DNA from: Terriglobia bacterium
GTDB lineage: Bacteria; Acidobacteriota; Terriglobia; Bryobacterales; Bryobacteraceae
Assembly: GCA_021324615.1 (NCBI GenBank)
Contig: JAJPIT010000112.1
Span: 1 to 48,933 of the forward strand
Direction of reading: 5' to 3'
Length of the DNA: 48,933 nt
Shown here: positions 41,800-48,933 of the stretch, piece after piece
How the letters are laid out: each line of letters opens with the position of its first letter
Numbering within the stretch: the first letter of the stretch is position 1
Translations under genes and position numbers: made by a program
The notes under the pieces: generated by a model
Database searches by the model: none
What the model was told of the DNA's origin: nothing
Seen by the model: only the letters and a program-made list of their open reading frames with translations

Positions 41800-43830
41800 A
41801 TGCGTAACCGGTACCTGTACGGCTCCGGACTGGCGCTGCTGGCGATCCTGTTAATGCTGGTTTTCTGGCAGGTGTCGCTCAGCTTCGGCGACTACGGCCC
41901 CGAAACCACCGCGCAAACTTTCGTGTTCTGGGGCGTCTCGACCCTGATTTTCCTGTTAACCGTCACCGTCGGCTTCATGCTGTTCCGCGAGGGCGTTCGC
42001 CTCTACATGGACCGGCAGAGCCATCGGGAAGGCTCGCGCATCAAATCCAAAATGGTGCTGGGCGCGCTGGCGCTCAGTTTGTTGCCGGTGATGTTCATGC
42101 TGGCCTTCAGCTACGTGATTCTGAACCGCAATGTGGAAAAATGGTTCAGCCGGCCGGCGGAAGGCATCCGCACCGATCTTCTCAAATCCGCCAACGCCTT
42201 CGACAAAGAAGTGCAGGATCGCGCGCAGGCGCTGGCCAACTGGATCGCCACCCTTCCGGCGGCCGCCGGAGGCAAGGAAGCGGCCGCAGGGCTCTGCCAA
42301 AAGTACCGCATCGCTGAGATTCGCATCGAGCCGGCGGGTGAAAACTTCTGCCCGCCCGGCGAATCCGGCGAAAAGCTCTTCGAGGGGCGCGCCGCCCTGC
42401 CGGACGGGCGCGAGCTGGTGGTCGGCGTGCACCGGGCGGCCGATCTGGCAGCGCAAAGTAAAGAGATCGCCCGCTACATGGCCGAATACAATCAGATCGC
42501 GGCCGAACGCAACAATATCCGCAAGCTGTACCTGCTGTTCCTGGTGCTGATCGCGCTGTTCGTTCTGTTCGTCGCCACCTGGATCGCGCTGAAGCTTTCG
42601 CACCACATCAGCGTGCCCATCTCGGCGCTGCTGGTCGCCGCCAGCGAGGTGCGCAAGGGCAATCTCGGCTATCGCGTGCGGGTTAGGTCCGGCGATGAGC
42701 TGGCCACGCTGATCCGCGCCTTCAACGAGATGATGCAGGAGCTGGAGGCCAACAGCCGCGAGCTCGAAAGCCGGCGCCGGTTCACCGAAGCGATTCTTGA
42801 AAGCATCCCGACCGGCGTTCTTTCGCTGGCCTCCGACGGCCGCATCCAGCGGGTGAACCGCGCGCTGCACGGGCTGTTCCCGGAGGATCGCCTGGCCTCG
42901 GCCCTCTATCTCAGCGATCTGTTTCCTTCCCAGGACGCCGCCGAACTGGAATACCTGATGAAGCGCGCGCGCCGCACCGGCGTGGCGGCGAGCCAGATCG
43001 AGATCGAGTCCCCCCAGCAGGTCTTGCATCTGGCGGTGACCGTTTCGGCCCTGCCCGCCCGCCACGCGGAGGCTCCCGGCTACGTCGTTGTCCTGGAAGA
43101 CACCAGCGAACTGCTCCGCGCGCAGAAGGCGGCTGCCTGGCACGAAGTGGCGCGGCGCATCGCCCACGAGTTGAAGAACCCGCTGACGCCGATCGCGCTG
43201 TGCGCCGAACGGATCGCCCGCCAGCTCGACCGCGGCGCGGTAAATGAGGATGCGCGGCGCATCCTGCGGGAATGCTCGGCCACGATCGCGCGCGAGGTGG
43301 AGTCCGTCAAATCGCTGGCCGATGAGTTTTCGCGTTTTTCGCGTTTCCCCGCCGCGCAGCCGGTACCCAGCGATCTGAACGAAATCACCCGCAACGCGCT
43401 GGATGTTTTCGCGGGCCGTCTGGATGGAATCGATCTGCGGGTGGATCTGGGCTCGCATCTTCCGCCGGTGAATGTGGATCCGGAGCAGTTCAAGCGCGTC
43501 ATCGTCAACCTGGTGGACAACGCCGCCGAAGCCATGCGCGAGTCCCCGCTCAAGCGGCTCTTCGTCGCCACCCGCGCCAATTCCGCCGACTCGGTGGAGC
43601 TGCTGATCGCCGATACCGGCTGCGGCATCTCCGCCGAAGATAAAGAAAAGCTGTTCCTGCCGTATTTTTCGACCAAGGGCCGCGGCACCGGCCTCGGTCT
43701 GGCCATCGTCAACCACATTCTTTCCGAACACGGCGCGCGCATTCGCGTCGAGGATAACCGGCCGGCCGGAGCCCGCTTTATCGTCGAGGTGCCGGCCGCG
43801 GTGATGGCCGAAGCGGAGGCGCGGGCCTGA
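41800..43830 (+). CDS. ntrY: NtrY-like sensor histidine kinase
   Basis: Membrane kinase of 676 aa. Several hydrophobic helices occupy residues ~8-110 (LALLAILLMLVFWQVSLSFG; VLGALALSLLPVMFMLAFSY), followed by an extracytoplasmic loop, another helix (LYLLFLVLIALFVLFVATWI) and a HAMP domain (PISALLVAASEVRKGNLGYR). A PAS domain follows (ILESIPTGVLSLASDGRIQR). The phosphoacceptor helix reads EVARRIAHELKNPLTPIALC (His in AHELKNPLTP), and the ATPase has NLVDNAAEAM, DTGCGI and GRGTGLGLAIVNHI. The response regulator gene follows 17 bases later. NtrY/NtrX pairs act in nitrogen, redox or envelope control. Confidence 0.93.
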   Translation: MRNRYLYGSGLALLAILLMLVFWQVSLSFGDYGPETTAQTFVFWGVSTLIFLLTVTVGFMLFREGVRLYMDRQSHREGSRIKSKMVLGALALSLLPVMFMLAFSYVILNRNVEKWFSRPAEGIRTDLLKSANAFDKEVQDRAQALANWIATLPAAAGGKEAAAGLCQKYRIAEIRIEPAGENFCPPGESGEKLFEGRAALPDGRELVVGVHRAADLAAQSKEIARYMAEYNQIAAERNNIRKLYLLFLVLIALFVLFVATWIALKLSHHISVPISALLVAASEVRKGNLGYRVRVRSGDELATLIRAFNEMMQELEANSRELESRRRFTEAILESIPTGVLSLASDGRIQRVNRALHGLFPEDRLASALYLSDLFPSQDAAELEYLMKRARRTGVAASQIEIESPQQVLHLAVTVSALPARHAEAPGYVVVLEDTSELLRAQKAAAWHEVARRIAHELKNPLTPIALCAERIARQLDRGAVNEDARRILRECSATIAREVESVKSLADEFSRFSRFPAAQPVPSDLNEITRNALDVFAGRLDGIDLRVDLGSHLPPVNVDPEQFKRVIVNLVDNAAEAMRESPLKRLFVATRANSADSVELLIADTGCGISAEDKEKLFLPYFSTKGRGTGLGLAIVNHILSEHGARIRVEDNRPAGARFIVEVPAAVMAEAEARA

Positions 43831-43847
43831 GCCGGGGAGCCAGTGTC

Positions 43848-45221
43848 ATGAAGAACGCGCGCGTCCTGATCGTCGACGATGAGCCGGGAATCCGCGCCTC
43901 CTTGCGCGGGGTGCTGGAGGACGAAGGCTACTGCTGCGAAGCCGTCGAATCGGGCGAGCAGTGCCTGGAGGAGCTGGCGCGCCACAGCTACGAACTGGTG
44001 CTGCTCGACGTGTGGCTGCCGGGAATGGATGGAATGGAGACCCTGATGCGCATCCAGGAGATCCCCTTCGCGGACCGCCCGCAGGTCGTCCTTATTTCCG
44101 GGCACGGCAGCATCGAAACCGCCGTCAAGGCCACCAAACTGGGCGCTTTCGACTTTCTGGAAAAGCCGCTAACCATCGAAAAGGTCACAGTGGTGCTCAA
44201 CAACGCGATCCAACAGCGGCGGCTGGAGCTGGAGGTCAGCCGCCTCAAGGAGTCCGGCGACCACCTGCCGCGCATCATTGGCGAAAGCGTCCCCATGAAG
44301 GCGCTGCGCCAGCAGCTTTCGCTCATGGCCGCCACCAACGGGCGCGTGCTGATCTTCGGCGAGAGCGGGACCGGCAAGGAGCTGATCGCCCACGCCATCC
44401 ACGCCGCCAGCCCGCGCGCCTCCGAGGCCTTCATCGAGGTGAACTGCGCCGCGATTCCCGAGGAGCTGATCGAAAGCGAGCTGTTCGGCCATCGCAAGGG
44501 GAGCTTCGCCGGCGCGGTGGAGGACAAAATCGGCAAATTGCAAAAGGCGCATGGCGGCACGCTGTTTTTAGACGAAGTCGGCGATATGTCGCTGAAGACC
44601 CAGGCCAAGGTCCTGCGCGCGCTCGATGAGCAGCGCTTTGAGCCGGTGGGCGCCTCCGAGCACCTGAAAGTGGACGCCCGCGTGGTGGCTTCCACCAATA
44701 AGAATCTGGAGGAAGAGATCGAGCGCGGCAACTTTCGCGAAGATCTGTTCTACCGGCTGAACGTGATTCCCTTTCACGTCCCGCCGCTGCGCGAGCGCAC
44801 CGAGGATATCCGCCTTCTGGCGGAGCATTTTTTGAACGAGTTCACCACCTCCTATGGCCGCAAGCCCAAGGAACTCACCGAGGACGCTCTTCAGGTGCTC
44901 GAAGCCTACCCCTGGCCGGGCAATGTGAGAGAGCTGCGCAACCTGATGGAACGCATCGTGATCATGAATCCGCAGACGCGGATCGACGCGCGCCACATCC
45001 CGCTTGACCGGTCCCGCCGCGCCGTGTTCGACCGTCCCATCGAGCAGTTCGGCAGCCTTCAGGAAGTGCGCGAAGCGGCTGAGCGCGACTACATCCTCAA
45101 AAAGCTGGAAGAGTCCAAGGGAAACGTCACGCGCGCCGCCGAACTGCTCGGCCTGGAGCGCAGCCATTTGTACCGCAAGATGAAGGCGCTGGGGATCGCG
45201 CCCAAGGAAAGCGGTGCCTGA
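43848..45221 (+). CDS. ntrX: NtrX-like sigma-54-type response regulator
   Basis: Regulator of 457 aa. The receiver domain has VLIVDDEPGIRASL, the Asp in LVLLDVWLPGMDG, and DFLEKPLTIEKV. The AAA+ domain starts near residue 140 with Walker A GESGTGKELIAH and Walker B GGTLFLDEVGDMS. The loop that contacts sigma-54 normally reads GAFTGA; here it reads GSFAGA, with the key Thr replaced by Ala. The C-terminal Fis-type helix-turn-helix is KGNVTRAAELLGLERSHLYR. TGA overlaps the next ATG by one base. Partner of the upstream NtrY-like kinase. Confidence 0.94.
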   Translation: MKNARVLIVDDEPGIRASLRGVLEDEGYCCEAVESGEQCLEELARHSYELVLLDVWLPGMDGMETLMRIQEIPFADRPQVVLISGHGSIETAVKATKLGAFDFLEKPLTIEKVTVVLNNAIQQRRLELEVSRLKESGDHLPRIIGESVPMKALRQQLSLMAATNGRVLIFGESGTGKELIAHAIHAASPRASEAFIEVNCAAIPEELIESELFGHRKGSFAGAVEDKIGKLQKAHGGTLFLDEVGDMSLKTQAKVLRALDEQRFEPVGASEHLKVDARVVASTNKNLEEEIERGNFREDLFYRLNVIPFHVPPLRERTEDIRLLAEHFLNEFTTSYGRKPKELTEDALQVLEAYPWPGNVRELRNLMERIVIMNPQTRIDARHIPLDRSRRAVFDRPIEQFGSLQEVREAAERDYILKKLEESKGNVTRAAELLGLERSHLYRKMKALGIAPKESGA

Positions 45222-45577
45222 TGGCGTCCTATTTAATCCCGCCCAATCCGCCGATGAACGGTCAGGACCGGCGCGCGATGGACCACCGTTACATCGACGA
45301 GAACTCCGTGGCCTCGCGCTATATTGAAAACCAACTGAGCCGCGCGGAGCGGGCGGCGTTTGAAGCGCACATGGTCGATTGCCAGGAGTGCACCGACCGC
45401 ATTCTGCTGGCCGGCATTTTTCACGCGCGCCTGCCAAACCATTCGCATCGGGATCTGCCGCTGCGCGCCCGGCTCGCCGCCAGACTCGCGCCGTGGCAGA
45501 TTCTGGTGTTATTCGCCATCACCGCGCTGCTTTTGGTGGCGATTCCCGCGCTGCTGATCCCGATCTTTTTGCGCTAG
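45221..45577 (+). CDS. Small membrane protein with zinc-finger (zf-HC2/anti-sigma-like) domain
   Basis: A 118-aa protein translationally coupled to ntrX (TGATG). It has a zf-HC2 type zinc-binding motif (His-x3-Cys-x2-Cys in EAHMVDCQECTDRI), preceded by a helix (VASRYIENQLSRAERAAF) that resembles anti-sigma domains. The C-terminus has one strong membrane helix (ILVLFAITALLLVAIPALLI). The order, N-terminal zinc finger then single membrane helix, matches ZAS anti-sigma factors, yet no ECF sigma gene is adjacent. It may interact with the NtrX-like protein or be a membrane signal input; this is inference. Confidence 0.82.
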   Translation: MASYLIPPNPPMNGQDRRAMDHRYIDENSVASRYIENQLSRAERAAFEAHMVDCQECTDRILLAGIFHARLPNHSHRDLPLRARLAARLAPWQILVLFAITALLLVAIPALLIPIFLR

Positions 45578-45587
45578 CCCGCGCCGC

Positions 45588-46805
45588 CTAGGAGCGGATC
45601 GAATCGGCCAGCGAAAAGATCGGCAGATACAGGGAAATCAGCACAAAAGCCACGAAAATCCCCATGAAGATCATGATCGCCGGCTCGATCAGGCTCAGAG
45701 CCGCGGTGGTGCGGGTCGCCACGTCGTCTTCGTAAAACTCGGCCACGCTGCCCAGCATCGACGGCAGGGCGCCGGTCGATTCGCCGACCTCGATCATGTC
45801 GATCGAAAGGCCCGGGAAAACCTTGGTCTGCCGCAGCGACGACGACAACGCCTGCCCTTCCCGCACCAGCTTCGCCGCCTGCTGCAAAACTTTTTTCAAA
45901 ACCTCGGTGCCCAGCGACTCGGAGGCGGTCTCCAGCGCCGGCAGCAGCGGAATGCCCCCGACGAGCAGCGTTCCCAGCACGCGCGAGAACTGCGCCACCT
46001 GATATTTCAGCCACACTTCGCCGAGAAGGGGGACCTTCAGCAGGGCGCGGTCGATCCGCTCGGAGCCGCGCGGCGTGCGCGCCCACCAGCGGAACCCCAG
46101 CGCGCCCAGAATCAGCCCCACAAACCCCAGCAGGACGTAGTTGCGCGCGGTGGTTCCGACGGCGATCAAAATCTGCGTGGGCGCCGGCAGATCCGCGTTC
46201 ATGCTGGAATAGAGCTGCGCGAAATTCGGCACGACATACGTCACCAGAAACACAATCAGGCACACCACCAGCGTCACCAGCACCGCCGGGTACAGCAGCG
46301 AAACCATCAGCTTCTTGCGCACCGAAAGCGACAGCTTCTGATAGGTGATGTAGCGCTCGATCACTTCGCCGAGGGAGCCGGAGCGCTCCCCCGCCAGAAC
46401 GCTGGTGACGTAGATCGGCGGAAAGGCCCCCTGCCGAGCGAAGGCTTCGGATAGCAGCGCGCCATTGCGCACCTCCTCGCGAACGCCCTTGATCAGCGTG
46501 GATAATTTCGCATCCGTCAGCCGCTCCGCCAGCAGATCGAGCGCCTTCAGGATCGGCAGCCCGGCGCGAATCAGCGTGACGAACTGTTGATTGAAGATCA
46601 GAAACTTTTCAACGTTGATCTTCTTCTTTTTCGGCTGCTTGAGCCCGGAAGAAAGGACGCTGATCTCCGACCGCGGCTTGATGGAATAAACCAGAAAGCC
46701 TTGCTGCGTGTAGCGCTCGCGCAGCTCGCGCTCCGAGCCAGCTTCGGCCACCTGTTGATGCACTTCGCCGCGGGCGTCGGCGTATTTCAGCGTCCATTCC
46801 GCCAT
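45588..46805 (-). CDS. pilC: Type II secretion/type IV pilus inner-membrane protein (PilC/GspF)
   Basis: Polytopic platform protein for pilus assembly or type II secretion (405 aa, typical). ATG 46805 gives MAEWTLKYADARGEVHQQVA; the frame extends upstream without support. Two T2SSF domains are visible: FNQQFVTLIRAGLPILKALD with GALLSEAFARQGAFPPIYVT in the first, and FSRVLGTLLVGGIPLLPALE with VFPGLSIDMIEVGESTGALP in the second. Three membrane helices are seen: VSLLYPAVLVTLVVCLIVFL, YVLLGFVGLILGALGF and a C-terminal helix. No other pilus gene is adjacent, so PilC versus GspF is unresolved. Confidence 0.9.
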   Translation of the reverse strand: MAEWTLKYADARGEVHQQVAEAGSERELRERYTQQGFLVYSIKPRSEISVLSSGLKQPKKKKINVEKFLIFNQQFVTLIRAGLPILKALDLLAERLTDAKLSTLIKGVREEVRNGALLSEAFARQGAFPPIYVTSVLAGERSGSLGEVIERYITYQKLSLSVRKKLMVSLLYPAVLVTLVVCLIVFLVTYVVPNFAQLYSSMNADLPAPTQILIAVGTTARNYVLLGFVGLILGALGFRWWARTPRGSERIDRALLKVPLLGEVWLKYQVAQFSRVLGTLLVGGIPLLPALETASESLGTEVLKKVLQQAAKLVREGQALSSSLRQTKVFPGLSIDMIEVGESTGALPSMLGSVAEFYEDDVATRTTAALSLIEPAIMIFMGIFVAFVLISLYLPIFSLADSIRS

Positions 46806-46895
46806 CGAAGATATGACGCGCGCCGGATCGCGCGCGTGCAATCCGCGTCCCCAATTGTAGCGCGGAGGCTGCGCGGCTGCTATGTTGGTATTTGA

Positions 46896-47246
46896 ATGCG
46901 GCGCCTGCGGCTCCTCGGCGGATTGTGCATCGCCGCCCTCCTGCTGCTGGCTGCCGGGCCGGGGTTCGAAAGCCCCCGCAAGTTCGCCGAGCACTACGCC
47001 AAACACGGACGCGAGTTCGGCCCGATCTCGGCGGACGAATATCTGCGCATGGCTCAGGCCCTGCGCGATACCCCGCCCGGCGGTCCGGTGCTCGAAGCCG
47101 ATAAGCCCGGCGGCGTGGTCACCAAGTTCGACCGCCGCACCGGCGCGTTCGTCGCCTACAACCCCGACCGGACCATTCGAACGTTTTTTAAACCGGTGGA
47201 CGGCGAACGCTACTTCCGAAGACAGGCGCGGCGGCCAAATGACTGA
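46896..47246 (+). CDS. Putative secreted nuclease toxin, BECR-like (CdiA-CT type)
   Basis: A 116-aa protein with a signal peptide (RLRLLGGLCIAALLLLAAGP). The mature part, FAEHYAKHGREFGPISADEY then LRMAQALRD, followed by GGVVTKFDRRTGAFVAYNPD and RTIRTFFKPVDGERYF, resembles the barnase/EndoU/colicin E5-D/RelE-like RNase domains found at the C-termini of contact-dependent toxins. Probable catalytic residues are in the HxxKHGxEF and RTIRTFFKP blocks. As a stand-alone secreted RNase it recalls barnase. The stop overlaps the next gene (ATGACTGA). The family match is recognised from pattern only and should be confirmed by profile search. Confidence 0.6.
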   Translation: MRRLRLLGGLCIAALLLLAAGPGFESPRKFAEHYAKHGREFGPISADEYLRMAQALRDTPPGGPVLEADKPGGVVTKFDRRTGAFVAYNPDRTIRTFFKPVDGERYFRRQARRPND

Positions 47247-47604
47247 CGACGAGGTTCGAAGCTATCTTGAGCAGAACGGCTACCCCGAGCATCTCGTCCG
47301 CGGGGGGCGCGCGGGGCTGCTGCGCCGCTGGAGCCACTTCGCCGGCGAGGTCGAACGCGGATATCCGCATCATCTCGAAGACTACCGCAACGATCTGGAT
47401 CTGCGCGCCCTCATCCGCCTCACCGGCCTGGAAGCGGAGGCCGCCGAAGCCGACGCGCGCTTCGAAAAATTGCTCACCGCGCGCCATGTCCGCGTCTGGG
47501 AAAGCGCGCCCGGCGATCCGTTCTGGGATTTCGGGTATCCGCAAAACGCCGGCCCCGCTCTGATCGCGGACCTGCAAAGGGAAGGCCTGATGCCGCCTTT
47601 CTGA
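47239..47604 (+). CDS. Putative cytoplasmic immunity protein for the upstream toxin
   Basis: A 121-aa protein, family not recognised. There is no signal peptide or membrane helix, so it should be cytoplasmic. The ATG overlaps the upstream toxin-like gene by eight bases (ATGACTGA), a common arrangement of toxin/immunity pairs. Residues include DDEVRSYLEQNGYPEHLVRG, a helical section YPHHLEDYRNDLDLRALIRL and the Trp/Pro-rich C-terminus DPFWDFGYPQNAGPALIADL. It is acidic in the middle, fitting an inhibitor of a basic RNase. The role is inferred from position. The stop codon lies in the first copy of a 14-bp tandem repeat. Confidence 0.6.
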   Translation: MTDDEVRSYLEQNGYPEHLVRGGRAGLLRRWSHFAGEVERGYPHHLEDYRNDLDLRALIRLTGLEAEAAEADARFEKLLTARHVRVWESAPGDPFWDFGYPQNAGPALIADLQREGLMPPF

Positions 47605-47649
47605 TCCCGCCTTTCTGATCCCGCCTTTCTGATCCCGCCTTTCTGATCC
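47594..47649. repeat. 14-bp tandem repeat, four copies, at the end of the immunity-like gene
   Basis: CGCCTTTCTGATCC is repeated four times exactly (47594-47607, 47608-47621, 47622-47635, 47636-47649), followed by a partial CGCC. The first copy contains the stop codon (PPF then TGA) of the upstream gene. A perfect array of this kind suggests recent slippage and may vary in copy number among strains. Confidence 0.95.
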
Positions 47650-47667
47650 CGCCCTAAGCCCGCGCCC

Positions 47668-48807
47668 TTATTGCCGCGGCTGCGGTTCGACCCGCACGGT
47701 CTCGCCGGAGCGCAGCGAATCGGGCGGGTTCACCACCACCCAATCCTGGTCGGTGATCCCGCTGGTGACTTCCACCTTCGTTCCGTAGTCGCGTCCCAGC
47801 GTGACGTGAACCAGATCCACCTTGTCGCCGCCGCGCACCACCGCCAACTGCACGTTTTCGGCGCGGAAGATGAGCGCCTCCACCGGAACAATCAGGTTCC
47901 GCGCGTCGGAACTGATCTTCAGATGGACCTCGGCGTAGGCGCCCGGCAGCAGCTCGCCCCGGGAGTTGTCGATATCCACCTCGGTCGGCAGCGTGCGCGT
48001 GGCCGGATCGATCGCGTCGGCGTTGCGGGCGATCCGGCCGGTGAAACGGCGCCCCGGTTTCTCGCTCAGCGTGATCTCGGCGACGCGCCCCGGCGAGGCG
48101 TCGCCCGCGTAAATCTGCGGGACGCTCACAAAAATTCTCAGCTTGCTGGTAGAGGAGATGTGAAACAACTCCTGCGCTGCGCCGCCGTTGCCGGCGTTGA
48201 TCAGCGCGCCGATATCGGTGTTGCGCGCGGTGATGACGCCGTCAAACGGCGCATAGACCCTTTCAAATGCGACCAGTTGCTCCAGCCGCTTCACGTTAGC
48301 CTCGTTGGAGGCGACCGTCGCTTTGTCCGCTTCGAACTTTCCCGCGGCGTTGTCCACATCCTGGCGCGCGATGGCCTCCAGCTTCAGCAGGTCCTGATAG
48401 CGCTTCAGGGTGATCTCGTCCAGCTTCAGATTGGCCCGCGCCGTTTCCAGTTGCGCGCGCGCCTGATCGAGCTGCTGATCGACTTCCGGCGCCTCGATCT
48501 CGGCGATCAGTTGCCCGCTCTTGACATGCGTGCCGATGTCGGCGTACCACTTCTTCAAATATCCGCTGGTGCGCGCGTAAATCGGCGAATCGATGAAGGC
48601 CATGATGTTGCCAGGCAGCACGATCTCTTCCATGGGCGAGCCGCGTTCGGGATGAATCACGGCGACCGCCGGCACGGCCAGCTCCAGCGTTTCCTGCTTC
48701 ACCACCGCCGCCGCCTTGATCCGCGCGTTGATGCCGCGCACCACCACGCCGCCCGCGATCAGGATCGCGATCAGAACGATCACCACCACTTTAAGAGAAC
48801 GGAACAT
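47668..48807 (-). CDS. RND efflux periplasmic adaptor (second system)
   Basis: Membrane fusion protein of 379 aa with an N-terminal membrane anchor (VVVIVLIAILIAGGVVV), not a lipobox. Lipoyl-like halves flank a coiled-coil hairpin: YARTSGYLKKWYADIGTHVK, then VDQQLDQARAQLETARANLK and ATVASNEANVKRLEQLV, then RVYAPFDGVITARNTDIGAL. The beta-barrel region has KPGRRFTGRIARNADAIDPA and TRTLPTEVDIDN. The gene is downstream of the nucleotide region next to a permease fragment at the window edge, so a second tripartite pump continues outside. This adaptor is unlike the first system's in its anchor. Confidence 0.92.
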   Translation of the reverse strand: MFRSLKVVVIVLIAILIAGGVVVRGINARIKAAAVVKQETLELAVPAVAVIHPERGSPMEEIVLPGNIMAFIDSPIYARTSGYLKKWYADIGTHVKSGQLIAEIEAPEVDQQLDQARAQLETARANLKLDEITLKRYQDLLKLEAIARQDVDNAAGKFEADKATVASNEANVKRLEQLVAFERVYAPFDGVITARNTDIGALINAGNGGAAQELFHISSTSKLRIFVSVPQIYAGDASPGRVAEITLSEKPGRRFTGRIARNADAIDPATRTLPTEVDIDNSRGELLPGAYAEVHLKISSDARNLIVPVEALIFRAENVQLAVVRGGDKVDLVHVTLGRDYGTKVEVTSGITDQDWVVVNPPDSLRSGETVRVEPQPRQ

Positions 48808-48816
48808 TTTTCGCTT

Positions 48817-48933
48817 TCATTTGCGGCGGTGCAGGACGCTGAACACCACCGGAACAAAGAATAAAGTCGCCACCGTCGCGAACATCAGGCCGCCGATCAC
48901 CGCGCGGCCCAGCGGCGCGTTCTGCTCGCCGCC
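48817..48933 (-). CDS. RND efflux permease, C-terminal fragment at the window edge
   Basis: Only the last 38 codons are inside the window. The reading [20 protein letters not shown] then [17 protein letters not shown] is the C-terminal membrane helix of an RND permease. The stop (48817-48819) is nine bases before the adaptor start. In this operon the permease lies upstream of the adaptor, the reverse order of the first system. Confidence 0.88.
   Translation of the reverse strand, partial: GGEQNAPLGRAVIGGLMFATVATLFFVPVVFSVLHRRK

Noticed and set aside
46958-46975. A GGGG-TTCGAAA-CCCC pattern resembling a tRNA T-arm.
   Set aside because: It lies within the coding sequence of the toxin-like gene and no other tRNA part is present.
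46882-47604. One long open frame that could be read as a single 240-aa protein.
   Set aside because: The 5' half in this frame is low-complexity Arg/Ser/Pro sequence, whereas the overlapping frame gives a signal peptide and a toxin-like domain. The true start of the second gene is the ATG at 47239.
47594-47649. The tandem repeat as a CRISPR array.
   Set aside because: Units are only 14 bp with no spacers and no cas genes are in the window.

Overview
The window is high-GC bacterial chromosomal DNA, densely coding, with many short overlaps between genes and frequent GTG or TTG starts. An Oar-like TonB-dependent receptor with an N-terminal carboxypeptidase-regulatory domain, a two-propeller sensor kinase without a fused receiver, a Tat-signal Gfo/Idh oxidoreductase, a secreted acetamidase-like protein and an NtrY/NtrX pair together suggest an Acidobacteriota member of the Solibacteres/Bryobacterales type. 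That assignment is inferred from gene content; no rRNA gene is present and no tRNA gene was found.

Layout. 1-5.9 kb: a four-gene RND multidrug-efflux operon on the minus strand (tetR, adaptor, permease, outer-membrane factor; the last is cut by the window edge). 6-7 kb: a lone fliM and a strong hairpin. 7-13.3 kb: the TonB-dependent receptor, an IclR regulator, a stand-alone 2-oxoacid dehydrogenase E2 and a PaaX-type regulator. 13.3-16.6 kb: an exopolysaccharide export operon (export protein, chain-length protein, tyrosine kinase). 16.8 kb: an EVE-domain protein. 17.3-20.3 kb: a galactose operon (Na+/solute symporter, 60-aa membrane protein, galactokinase). 20.3-24.8 kb: acetamidase-like protein, zinc-ribbon membrane protein, POTRA-HEAT protein, esterase, tsaC. 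24.8-29 kb: a propeller sensor kinase with a NarL-type regulator, and an outer-membrane barrel. 29.2-30.8 kb: a fluoride-resistance operon with a crcB-motif riboswitch, a CrcB channel and three DUF190 domains.

31-33.2 kb: a membrane-anchored coiled-coil protein and, at the downstream end of the next operon, a GT9-like protein. 33.2-37.7 kb: the rest of that minus-strand operon: a frameshifted Gfo/Idh oxidoreductase, acyl-CoA dehydrogenase, MeaB, methylmalonyl-CoA epimerase and methylthioadenosine phosphorylase, that is, acyl-CoA/propionate catabolism plus methionine salvage. 37.8-38.6 kb: a small conserved-looking protein and dtd. 38.6-41.4 kb: an ECF nickel importer divergent from nikR, with a dyad between them. 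41.4-45.6 kb: acpS, an NtrY/NtrX-like two-component system and a zinc-finger membrane protein, all on the plus strand. 45.6-46.8 kb: pilC. 46.9-47.6 kb: a probable secreted nuclease toxin with an overlapping partner gene, ending in a 14-bp tandem repeat. 47.7 kb to the end: a second RND operon (adaptor and the C-terminus of the permease).

The most notable items are the small secreted toxin/immunity-like pair, the fluoride riboswitch with its DUF190-rich operon, the NtrX-like regulator with a GSFAGA instead of GAFTGA loop followed by a translationally coupled anti-sigma-like protein, and the single-base frameshift in the Gfo/Idh gene.
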